The position numbers and the translations under genes are program-made. The notes below the pieces were generated by a model, which saw nothing but the letters and a program-made list of their open reading frames with translations, searched no databases and had not been told where the DNA came from. Positions 1-7,123 of a stretch of DNA of 64,000 bases are shown here, piece by piece; positions within the stretch are counted from its first letter, which is position 1, and every line of letters begins with the position of its first letter. The DNA comes from Nocardia beijingensis NBRC 16342 (lineage in GTDB: Bacteria > Actinomycetota > Actinomycetes > Mycobacteriales > Mycobacteriaceae): contig NZ_BDBC01000051.1 in the NCBI RefSeq assembly GCF_001612785.1, forward strand, positions 62,001 through 126,000, in the 5' to 3' direction.

Positions 1-214
1 TGCGACGCGCCTCGGTCAGCTCGACCTCGAGCTTGCCGAGCGCCATGACCAGCGGGCCGACCGCGAGATCGGCGACCAGTTGTGGATCGTCGTAGCCGCG
101 CTCGATCGCGATGAGGATGTTGGACCGGATGCGCTCGGCCACCGTGGCGCCCGCCGGAATGTTCCAGGATCCGACCACCTCGGCGAGGCCCGCGGTGGGT
201 GGTTCGTCGGACAT
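1..214 (-). CDS. Unknown protein, N-terminal part only (3' end outside window)
   Basis: An open frame begins at an ATG at 212-214 and runs off the left edge, giving 71 codons that start MSDEPPTAGLAEVV. It is a soluble, mixed-charge sequence with no signal peptide or membrane segment in the visible part. I do not recognise the family and see no motif that would fix a function. It is divergent from the ATPase gene that starts at 383, so the 168 bases between them should hold promoters for both. The reading frame is convincing because of its codon-position G+C and balanced protein composition, but identity is open. Confidence 0.55.
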   Translation of the reverse strand, partial: MSDEPPTAGLAEVVGSWNIPAGATVAERIRSNILIAIERGYDDPQLVADLAVGPLVMALGKLEVELTEARR

Positions 215-382
215 GCCCCTCCGTTCCCGCGCCGCCCTGCCGCGCGACCATTCTGGCGAACCGCCACCAGCCTAGAGAACCGGCGGCGAGAGCAATAGTG
301 CAATACGAAACGCTAGGGCTTTCTAGAACACGCCGTAGACGCGCCCAGATCATCCGGACGAAACGCGCTACGGTGTCGGGGC

Positions 383-1564
383 ATGGACCCCGTGCGGAAC
401 CCGTATGCCCCCGGCGCGGGACAGCGCCCGCCCGAATTGGCCGGGCGCGACAAACAACTCACGGCTTTCGACATCGTGCTCGAACGCATCGCGCGCGGTA
501 GGCCGGAACGCAGCGTCATGCTGACCGGTCTGCGCGGCGTCGGAAAGACGGTGCTGCTCAACCAGCTTCGCTCGGCCGCGATATCGCGCGGTTGGGGCAC
601 AGGCAAGATCGAGGCGCGTCCGGACCAGGAACTGCGCCGCCCGCTGTCCTCGGCATTGCACATGGCGGCGCGTGCGATCGCGACGGCGCACCGCAATCCG
701 GAACGGGTGGACGACTTCCTCGGCATCCTCAAGGCTTTCGCGCTGCGGTCCACCGCGGACAAGGGCATGCGGGAACGCTGGCAGCCCGGCATAGACGTAC
801 CAGCGGTGAGCGGCAGGGCCGATTCCGGCGATATCGAGATCGATCTGGTGGAACTCCTGGTGGAGGCGGCGGCCCTGGCCGGCGACATCGGCGTGGGCAT
901 CGCGATCTTCATCGACGAGATGCAGGATCTCGGCCCCGCCGACATCTCCGCGATCTGCGGCGCGTGCCACGAACTGAGCCAGGACGCCGCGCCGTTGATC
1001 GTGGTCGGCGCGGGCCTTCCGCACCTGCCCGCGGTGCTGTCCGCTTCAAAGAGCTATTCGGAGCGACTATTCAGTTATCACCGCATCGATCGCTTGGACC
1101 GGGAATCGGCCGACCAAGCGCTGATCGCGCCGGCCCAGCGCGAGGACGTGAAGTTCACCGACGACGCCCTGGACGCGCTGTATAGCAAGGCCGATGGCTA
1201 CCCGTATTTCGTGCAGGCGTACGGCAAGGCGGTGTGGGATCAAGCGCCGGAGAGCCCGATCACGGCCGAGGACGTCGAGGTGGCTTCACCCGCGGCCGAG
1301 GAGGAGCTCGCGGTCGGATTCTTCGGTTCCCGTTACGAGCGGGCTACCCCGGCGGAGCGCGAGTACATGCGTGCCATGGCCGACCTGTCCGGCGACGACG
1401 GCCCGGTGGCGACCGCCGCGGTGGCCAACGAACTCGGCCGCAAGCCCGCTTCGCTCTCGCCCGCCCGTGACGGCCTGATCAAGAAGGGCCTCATCTATTC
1501 CGCCGAGCGCGGCACGATCGGGTTCACGGTGCCGCATTTCGGCCGCTATCTGCGCTCGGTGTGA
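383..1564 (+). CDS. Orc1/Cdc6-like AAA ATPase of unknown role
   Basis: This 393-residue soluble protein is a P-loop ATPase. Walker A is GLRGVGKT at residues 49-56. Walker B is IFIDEMQD, with Asp178 and Glu179. The region after about residue 290 looks like a winged-helix domain (AVANELGRKPASLSPARDGL, then a basic KKGLIY segment). This is the arrangement of Orc1-like/AAA_16 ATPases that are common and mostly uncharacterised in actinobacteria; nucleic-acid binding is inference. It stands alone, divergent from the gene at 1-214, with 160 bases before the next gene. The ATG at 383 has only a weak GGGG purine stretch ahead of it. Function is not known. Confidence 0.8.
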   Translation: MDPVRNPYAPGAGQRPPELAGRDKQLTAFDIVLERIARGRPERSVMLTGLRGVGKTVLLNQLRSAAISRGWGTGKIEARPDQELRRPLSSALHMAARAIATAHRNPERVDDFLGILKAFALRSTADKGMRERWQPGIDVPAVSGRADSGDIEIDLVELLVEAAALAGDIGVGIAIFIDEMQDLGPADISAICGACHELSQDAAPLIVVGAGLPHLPAVLSASKSYSERLFSYHRIDRLDRESADQALIAPAQREDVKFTDDALDALYSKADGYPYFVQAYGKAVWDQAPESPITAEDVEVASPAAEEELAVGFFGSRYERATPAEREYMRAMADLSGDDGPVATAAVANELGRKPASLSPARDGLIKKGLIYSAERGTIGFTVPHFGRYLRSV

Positions 1565-1692
1565 GCGCGGCCGGCCATGCGGAGAGTGGCGGATTGCCAG
1601 CTATTCGCCCTTCTTTCAAGATCGCTAGATATTCGTAGATTTATCTCGACCAGCGGGCCTACCGATGGGTAACAAACCCTCCTACACTCGGA

Positions 1693-1708
1693 TGTGATCC
1701 TGATCACG
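1693..1708. promoter_or_regulatory. CRP/GlxR-like palindrome ahead of acyl-CoA dehydrogenase
   Basis: TGTGATCCTGATCACG matches the CRP-family pattern TGTGA-N6-TCACA at all but the last base, and contains a perfect GTGATC/GATCAC inverted repeat. It ends 16 bases before the ATG at 1725 and just before the purine-rich GGGAGGA at 1714-1720, so a bound regulator would sit at or downstream of the transcription start. Regulator identity is inferred. Confidence 0.5.
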
Positions 1709-1724
1709 TCCGAGGGAGGACATC

Positions 1725-3680
1725 ATGGCGACAGCCGCGAAAGTCGACGCCACCGAAGAACAGGCCCGCGCACTGGTCGAGGAGTCCCGCGAAACGAGCT
1801 GGGCCAAACCGTCCTTCGCCAAGGAGATGTTCCTCGGGCGGTTCCGGCTCGACCTGATCCACCCGTATCCGCAACCCGGCCCCGAGGACGCCGAGCGCAC
1901 CGAAGCGTTCCTGTCCCGGCTGCGCACGCTGTGCGAGTCCATGGACGGATCGGTGATCGAAGCGGAGGGCCGGATCCCGGAGGAGTACGTCAAGGGTTTG
2001 GCCGAACTCGGCTGCTTCGGCCTGAAGATCCCGCAATCGTACGGCGGCCAAGGGCTTTCCCAGTTCGGCTACAACCGAGCGTTGATGCTGGTCGGCTCGA
2101 CGCACCCGAGCCTCGGCGTCCTGCTCTCCGCGCATCAGTCCATCGGGGTGCCCGAACCGCTCAAACTGGCGGGCACCGACGAGCAGAAAGCCGAGTTCCT
2201 GCCCCGCTGCGCGGCCGGAGCGGTCAGCGCGTTCCTGCTCACCGAGCCCGACGTCGGCTCCGACCCGGCCAGGATGGCCAGCACCGCGACGCCGACCGAC
2301 GACGGCGAGGCCTACCTGCTCAACGGCGTGAAGCTGTGGACGACCAACGGCGTGGTCGCCGAGCTGCTGGTGGTGATGGCACGGGTGCCCAAGAGCGAGG
2401 GCCATCGCGGCGGCATCTCGGCGTTCGTCGTCGAAGCCGACTCCCCGGGCATCACCGTCGAGCGGCGCAACTCCTTCATGGGCCTGCGCGGCATCGAGAA
2501 CGGCCTGACCCGCATGCACGACGTCCGGGTGCCGAAGCGCAACCTGATCGGCCGGGAGGGCGACGGCCTCAAGATCGCGCTCACCACCCTGAACGCGGGC
2601 AGGCTCGCCATTCCGGCGTTGTGCACCGCCGCCGCGAAGTGGTCGTTGAAGATCGCGCGGGAGTGGAGCACCCAGCGGGTGCAGTGGGGCAGGCCGGTGG
2701 GCGAGCACGCGGCCGTCGGCCAGAAGATCGCGTTCATCGCGGCGACCACGTTCGCGCTGGAAGCGGCGCTCGATCTGTCGGCGACCATGTCCGACGAGGG
2801 CCGCAACGACATCCGGATCGAGGCGGCGCTGGCCAAGCTGTGGGCCAGCGAGATGAGCTGCCGGATCGCCGACGAACTCGTGCAGATCCGCGGCGGCCGC
2901 GGCTACGAGACGGCGGCGTCGCTCGCCGCGCGCGGCGAACGGGCCGTCCCCGCCGAGCAGCTGGTGCGCGATCTGCGGATCAACCGCATCTTCGAAGGTT
3001 CCAGCGAGATCATGCGGCTGCTGATCGCCAGGGAGATGGCCGACGCGCACATGGCGGCCGCGGGCGCGCTGGTCGACCGCAAGGCCGAGTTCAAAGACAA
3101 GGCGAAGGCCGCGGTCGGCGCGACGGGTTTCTACGCCAAGTGGTTCCCGCAACTCGCGGTCGGCGCGGGTACGGTGCCCGCGGCGTACACCGAATTCGGG
3201 GTGCTGGCCCGGCATCTGCGCTTCGTCGAGCGCAGCGCGCGCAAGCAGGCCAGGTCGCTGATGTACGCGATGGGCCGCTGGCAGGCGGGGCTGGAGTACC
3301 GGCAGAACTTCCTGGGCCGGATCGTGGACATCGGCGCCGAGCTGTTCGCGATGTCGGCGGCCTGCGTGCGCGCCCACGCGTTGCGGGCAGCGGACGCGCC
3401 GGAGGGCAAGGCGGCCGAAGAACTGGCCGACACCTTCTGCAGGCAGTCCCGGCTGCGGGTGCGCGAGTTGTTCGACGCGCTGTGGGAGAACACCGACGAT
3501 GACGACCGCACCCTGACCCGCGGCGTGCTCGACGGCCGTTACGAATGGCTGGAGGACGGCGTGCTCGACCCGAGCGAGGGGACCGGCCCGTGGATCGCGG
3601 AGTGGCAGATGGGGCCGTCGACCGAAGAGAACCTCCTGCACCCGTTCCTGCCGTCCACCCGTCCCGGCGCGAAGGCCTGA
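1725..3680 (+). CDS. Acyl-CoA dehydrogenase, long (VLCAD/FadE-like)
   Basis: This 651-residue flavoenzyme should catalyse FAD-dependent alpha,beta-desaturation of acyl-CoAs in beta-oxidation. The sequence shows the acyl-CoA dehydrogenase N-terminal and middle domains (LTEPDVGSDPA near residue 170, then the KLWTTNG strand) and the C-terminal four-helix domain with RIFEGSSEIMR. Glu424 in that motif is at the position of the catalytic base of medium- and very-long-chain enzymes. About 200 further residues follow, as in VLCAD/ACAD9-type proteins (about 650 aa), suggesting long substrates. The start follows GGGAGGA with 4-bp spacing. It is monocistronic: a CRP-like palindrome precedes it and a strong hairpin follows the stop. 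Substrate is inference. Confidence 0.93.
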   Translation: MATAAKVDATEEQARALVEESRETSWAKPSFAKEMFLGRFRLDLIHPYPQPGPEDAERTEAFLSRLRTLCESMDGSVIEAEGRIPEEYVKGLAELGCFGLKIPQSYGGQGLSQFGYNRALMLVGSTHPSLGVLLSAHQSIGVPEPLKLAGTDEQKAEFLPRCAAGAVSAFLLTEPDVGSDPARMASTATPTDDGEAYLLNGVKLWTTNGVVAELLVVMARVPKSEGHRGGISAFVVEADSPGITVERRNSFMGLRGIENGLTRMHDVRVPKRNLIGREGDGLKIALTTLNAGRLAIPALCTAAAKWSLKIAREWSTQRVQWGRPVGEHAAVGQKIAFIAATTFALEAALDLSATMSDEGRNDIRIEAALAKLWASEMSCRIADELVQIRGGRGYETAASLAARGERAVPAEQLVRDLRINRIFEGSSEIMRLLIAREMADAHMAAAGALVDRKAEFKDKAKAAVGATGFYAKWFPQLAVGAGTVPAAYTEFGVLARHLRFVERSARKQARSLMYAMGRWQAGLEYRQNFLGRIVDIGAELFAMSAACVRAHALRAADAPEGKAAEELADTFCRQSRLRVRELFDALWENTDDDDRTLTRGVLDGRYEWLEDGVLDPSEGTGPWIAEWQMGPSTEENLLHPFLPSTRPGAKA

Positions 3681-3690
3681 GCAGCGGCCG

Positions 3691-3725
3691 GGCTCGTCGC
3701 ACGCCCGTCGAGCGTGCGGCGAGCC
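3691..3725 (+). terminator. Hairpin terminator after acyl-CoA dehydrogenase
   Basis: Arms GGCTCGTCGCACGC (3691-3704) and GCGTGCGGCGAGCC (3712-3725) form a 14-pair stem with one G-T wobble and a 7-base loop, 10 bases after the stop codon. There is no T tract, as is usual in actinobacteria. Confidence 0.7.
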
Positions 3726-4020
3726 GGGCTCGCCCACTATTTGCCACTATTGGAATTTCCCTAGACAACCGCAGATTTTCCTCGCGGGCCGCGCGACAGG
3801 TTCGTCCCGACGGAAATCAGCGCAATCTAAAGGAATCTAGCTTTTTGTCTAGCATTCCGTAGTTCTTCCTGTGCGCGTGGCGACAGCTGCCCGATCGACC
3901 GGCGGCGTCGGTTGGACAACGTGTGCGTAACGGCAGGTGTAGGGGGGTAACGGCGCGGAAATCCAGTTCGACAACTGGGCAGGAGACGCCGAACATGCGC
4001 CTCGCCCACAGGAGGGTGCC
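3726..4020. other. Intergenic region upstream of the hydrolase, no gene seen
   Basis: About 300 bases without a supportable coding frame. The first half is A+T-richer than the surroundings (3738-3860, with several CTAG tetramers), the second half has a run of seven G near 3941-3947. It should hold the promoter of the hydrolase gene at 4021, but I cannot define a -35/-10 pair with confidence. Confidence 0.5.
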
Positions 4021-4983
4021 ATGTCCACCACCATCGCCCGCCGCGCCGCCGATCACGACGGCCACCGCATCACGGTGTCGGCCGAAGACGGTGTCCCTCT
4101 CGCGGTCCGCGTCTTCGGCGCCGACGACGCCCTCGCGAGCGTCGTCTTCGTGCACGGCCACTGCCTGCGGGCCGAATCCTGGACCTCCTTGCGCGCACAC
4201 CTCCTGCGACAGTGGGGCGACGACATCAGGATGGTTTTCTACGACCACCGCGGCCACGGCGAGTCCGGGATGGCGCATCCGTCGACGTACACCATCGAGC
4301 AGCTCGGGCACGACCTCGACACCGTGCTGCGGACGGTCGCGCCGACCGGTCCGGTAATCCTGGTCGGCCACTCGATGGGCGCGATGGTCGTGCTCGCCTA
4401 TGCGCGGCTCTACCCGCAGGCCATCGGCACGCGGATCGCGGGCGTCGGGTTGCTCGCCGGCGCGGCCGCCGGGATCACCGACGCCGGGCTGGCGCGCCTG
4501 CTGCATCGGCGCGCGGTGAACTCGCTGCAAGCCGCCGTCACGCACGCCCCTCGGGTGATGCAGGCGTCCCGGCGCCTGACCCGCAGCCTCTTCGCGCCGA
4601 TCCTGCGCGAGGCCGAATTCGGCACCGGGAAGGTGAACCCGCGGTTGGCCGCGCTGGCCACCGCGATGCTGAACGACACCCCGCTGGTGACCATGGCCGG
4701 ATTCCTGCACTCGCTGATCACCTTCGACGAGACGGCGACCCTGCACCACCTCGGCGCCGTCCCCGCGCTGGTCCTGGCGGGTTCGGCCGACCTCATCTTT
4801 CCCTTCGCCCACTCCGTGGCACTGGCCTCACAGCTGGCCGGTTCCGAATTGGTCCGGCTGGAAGGGGCCGGGCACAGCGTGCTGCTCGAACGAGCCGAAG
4901 AGGTCGCGCTCTCCCTCGCCGGACTCGCCGAGCGCGCGTTCGCCGCGGCGCGCCCCTCCGCCGGCTACGCCGCTGCGGGCTGA
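4021..4983 (+). CDS. Alpha/beta hydrolase
   Basis: A 320-residue alpha/beta-hydrolase-fold enzyme. The visible landmarks are the oxyanion-region HGHC near residue 44, the nucleophile elbow GHSMG with Ser118, a late Asp in GSADLIFP and the catalytic His in GAGHSVLLE. All three catalytic positions are therefore present. There is no signal peptide, so it should act in the cytoplasm. The substrate cannot be told from sequence; mycobacterial relatives are annotated as lipases, esterases or haloperoxidase-like enzymes. The ATG at 4021 follows AGGAGGG (4011-4017), which decides the start. It stands alone. Confidence 0.88.
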   Translation: MSTTIARRAADHDGHRITVSAEDGVPLAVRVFGADDALASVVFVHGHCLRAESWTSLRAHLLRQWGDDIRMVFYDHRGHGESGMAHPSTYTIEQLGHDLDTVLRTVAPTGPVILVGHSMGAMVVLAYARLYPQAIGTRIAGVGLLAGAAAGITDAGLARLLHRRAVNSLQAAVTHAPRVMQASRRLTRSLFAPILREAEFGTGKVNPRLAALATAMLNDTPLVTMAGFLHSLITFDETATLHHLGAVPALVLAGSADLIFPFAHSVALASQLAGSELVRLEGAGHSVLLERAEEVALSLAGLAERAFAAARPSAGYAAAG

Positions 4984-5052
4984 ACCTCGGCAATCGGACG
5001 GCAACTAGCGGATTTCTACCTCGCACGAGCCAGGAACGAATTCTTTCGGTAC

Positions 5053-5085
5053 TGTGTTGTAGATCACGTTGTGTGGTGGGTCACA
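5053..5085. promoter_or_regulatory. Two tandem CRP/GlxR-like sites
   Basis: TGTGTTGTAGATCACG (5053-5068) and TGTGTGGTGGGTCACA (5070-5085) each fit TGTGA-N6-TCACA with two and one mismatches, separated by a single base, that is 17 bases start to start. They lie about 90 bases before the ATG of the 95-aa gene. The side-by-side arrangement is more suggestive than either site alone. Confidence 0.4.
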
Positions 5086-5174
5086 CGGCTGGGTGCAGCG
5101 CGGTCCAAGGCAAACGGGCAACCGCGCGTCACTGCACCGAGTTCGCATGTCCGCCAGGGAATCAGGAGGTATCG

Positions 5175-5462
5175 ATGACTCGCAGCGAATTCGCGGAACT
5201 ACGCTACGCGGTCGGCCAGCTCCGGCAATCCATCGGCGTACTCCGCACCCAGTACGGCGACGCCAGCACGGTGCGGCGGTTGGAGAACGACCTCGAGCGC
5301 CTCGTCATCGACGCCGACGAACTCGAGCAGTCACCGCCGCCCGAGGTGCGGCGCCGGCCGCAGGACGTCATCTACGTGCCGGACAGCAAGTCCGACGAAG
5401 CCGCCTGGATGGGCGCGCAGGACGAGGGGCTCGGCTTCCACTCCCGTCCGCGGACGAAGTAG
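5175..5462 (+). CDS. Conserved unknown protein, 95 aa
   Basis: A 95-residue acidic, helical protein starting MTRSEFAELRYAVGQLRQS. Residues 5-50 have a heptad-like pattern (LRYAVGQL, IGVLRTQYG, VRRLENDLERL, VIDADEL) that could form a coiled coil. The C-terminal third is Pro/Arg- then Asp/Gly-rich and probably flexible. The ATG is fixed by AGGAGG at 5164-5169; a longer in-frame extension upstream is not supported. I recognise it only as a Nocardia-type hypothetical protein. Two CRP-like sites about 90-120 bases upstream suggest metabolic control. Confidence 0.75.
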   Translation: MTRSEFAELRYAVGQLRQSIGVLRTQYGDASTVRRLENDLERLVIDADELEQSPPPEVRRRPQDVIYVPDSKSDEAAWMGAQDEGLGFHSRPRTK

Positions 5463-6229
5463 TCCCCGGATGGGCGGCGCGAGCCGCCCATCCCGGTATC
5501 CACGCCCGCCGTGGCGGCGACGCCCCAGGCACCGGGCTTCATCCTGGCGCCGCGCCGACCGGACGGCGGGCATCACGAAGAGCACGGCGACGGCATGATC
5601 GCTGCGAGCGGGTCGGCATTCGAGGCCGCGGCGGTTCTCCGCGCCACGCAGTTCATGCGGCAACTCGGCACGGTGTGCGGGTCGGCCGGATACCGCCCGT
5701 GATCGAGGCGTCGTTCGATCCGGGCACGGCAGTCGAGTCGTAACCCGCGCCGGGAGCCGGGAGCCGGAAGTCGGAAGCCGGAAGCCGGAAGCCGGAAGCC
5801 GAAAGCCGGAAGCCGGAAGCCGGAAGCCGGAAGCATTGTGCACGGGCCACGCGCCGAACGCCGACGGATCACCTACCTTGCGTTCGGCCATCATGTCGAA
5901 CATCGACGAGGCCGACCCCACATCACCGGCGCGGGCGGCTACCATCAGCGGCGCTGAACGCCGTGGCTGTCGACCGGCGATCCACTGCCTCAACCGCACG
6001 GTTGAAGCGGCAATTCCGGCACTCCGGTTTCCCCTGCTCGAACTCATTTCACTGCCTCCGACTTCGAAAAGTCCGGTTGGCCCGGAACTCTCGGGAGACA
6101 TACCTGAGGCTTGCCTGATGTGGCGTAAATCATACGGTTGACGGCGGGGCGGGTTTGTCGAGACCCCGCTCGATCAATAGCGGACGTGTCGTATGGTGCT
6201 CAGCATCACATTCGATTGCGGAGGTAACG
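5463..6229. other. Gene-poor stretch between the 95-aa gene and sdh
   Basis: About 770 bases with no coding frame I can support. Several open frames exist on both strands but their products are low in quality, and one is mostly the translation of a 7-bp tandem repeat (5751-5834). A TTGACG hexamer at 6138-6143 and A+T-rich bases around 6125-6135 suggest that the sdh promoter lies in the last 100 bases, but no matching -10 is evident at standard spacing. Confidence 0.6.
5751..5834. repeat. Tandem repeat, 12 units of 7 bp
   Basis: Twelve head-to-tail 7-bp units, consensus CGGAAGC. Units 1 and 2 read CGGGAGC, unit 3 CGGAAGT and unit 8 CGAAAGC; the other eight are identical. The period is not a multiple of three, so copy changes would shift any reading frame through it. 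The near-perfect units point to recent slippage expansion. Confidence 0.95.
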
Positions 6230-6271
6230 ATGACCACCCGCACACAAGATCAGCGAGGCATCCCACTGTGA
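6230..6271 (+). CDS. Leader ORF of 13 codons coupled to sdhC
   Basis: An ATG at 6230 preceded by GGAGG (6220-6224, spacing 5) opens a 13-codon frame encoding MTTRTQDQRGIPL. Its TGA stop (6269-6271) overlaps the GTG start of sdhC (6268-6270). The only good ribosome-binding site in front of sdhC therefore serves this ORF, and sdhC translation probably depends on ribosomes finishing it. There is no run of a single amino acid that would mark a classical attenuator. An alternative is a mis-placed start with the true sdhC N-terminus elsewhere. Confidence 0.55.
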   Translation: MTTRTQDQRGIPL

Positions 6272-7098
6272 GTGCCGCACCGACCGCCGCCCCCGAAGCG
6301 GGCACCGGCGTATTCAGCAGAACAAGGGCCCGAATCTCGGATCGCACATTGCGCACCGACCGATGGTGGATCCCCCCACTCGTCACGGTGCTCGGGCTCG
6401 CCGCGTTCGTCATCTACGCGACGATCAGATCGTATGTGCGCACGGCGTATTGGGTTCCGGACTATCACTATCTGACCCCGTTCTACTCGCCGTGCCTGAG
6501 CACTTCCTGCGTCGAGGGCTCCAGCCATTTCGGCACCCCCTTCGGCGATCTGCCCGCGATCCTGCCGCTGGGCTTCGTGGTGCTGCCCTTCCTGCTCGGC
6601 TTCCGCCTGACCTGCTACTACTACCGCAAGGCCTACTACAGGTCGGTGTGGTTCTCCCCGCCAGCCTGCGCCGTGGCCGAGCCGCACGCCAAGTACACCG
6701 GCGAGACCAAGCTGCCGCTGATCATCCAGAACGCGCACCGCTACTTCTTCTATGTGGCCGTGGTGGTTTCGCTGATCAACACCTATGACGCCATCGTCGC
6801 CTTCCACGGCAAGACCGGCGGCTTCGGTTTCGGTCTCGGCAATATCGTGTTGCTGGTCAACGTGATCCTGCTGTGGGCCTACACGCTGTCGTGCCACTCG
6901 TGCAGGCACATCGCGGGCGGACGGCTCAAGCACTTCTCCGAGCACCCGGTGCGCTACTGGTTCTGGACTCAGGTCTCCAAGCTGAACACCCGGCACATGG
7001 CGCTGGCCTGGACCACCCTCGGCACCCTCGTGCTGACCGACTTCTACGTCATGTTGGTTGCCAGCCAAACGATTTCGGATCTGCGGTTCATCGACTGA
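6268..7098 (+). CDS. sdhC: Succinate dehydrogenase membrane anchor (Sdh1 type)
   Basis: Membrane-anchor subunit of the Sdh1-type succinate dehydrogenase. About five hydrophobic segments are visible (for example PLVTVLGLAAFVIYATI, ILPLGFVVLPFLLGF, FFYVAVVVSLI, IVLLVNVILLWAY and LGTLVLTDFYVMLVA). Conserved His and Cys residues (CHSCRHIAGG) may relate to haem binding, though that is inference. With the GTG start at 6268 the protein is 276 residues, close to the mycobacterial Rv0249c (273); an ATG at 6193 would add a poor, non-membrane N-terminus. It is followed by sdhA after 25 bases. Confidence 0.88.
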   Translation: MSAAPTAAPEAGTGVFSRTRARISDRTLRTDRWWIPPLVTVLGLAAFVIYATIRSYVRTAYWVPDYHYLTPFYSPCLSTSCVEGSSHFGTPFGDLPAILPLGFVVLPFLLGFRLTCYYYRKAYYRSVWFSPPACAVAEPHAKYTGETKLPLIIQNAHRYFFYVAVVVSLINTYDAIVAFHGKTGGFGFGLGNIVLLVNVILLWAYTLSCHSCRHIAGGRLKHFSEHPVRYWFWTQVSKLNTRHMALAWTTLGTLVLTDFYVMLVASQTISDLRFID

Positions 7099-7123
7099 CC
7101 GCCTCATCGAGGAGTTTTTCTGC

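Noticed and set aside
1704-3737. 677-codon reverse frame opposite the acyl-CoA dehydrogenase
   Set aside because: Low-complexity product; the forward gene has a complete family pattern.
5331-6101. Reverse-strand frame containing an ankyrin-like APLMVAARAGDV segment and SGFRLPA repeats
   Set aside because: The repeated peptide is just the 7-bp DNA array translated, the frame overlaps the supported 95-aa gene, and a single ankyrin-like phrase is not enough for a domain.
5836-6141. Forward 101-codon frame before the sdh operon
   Set aside because: No ribosome-binding site, composition unlike the neighbouring real proteins, no family resemblance.
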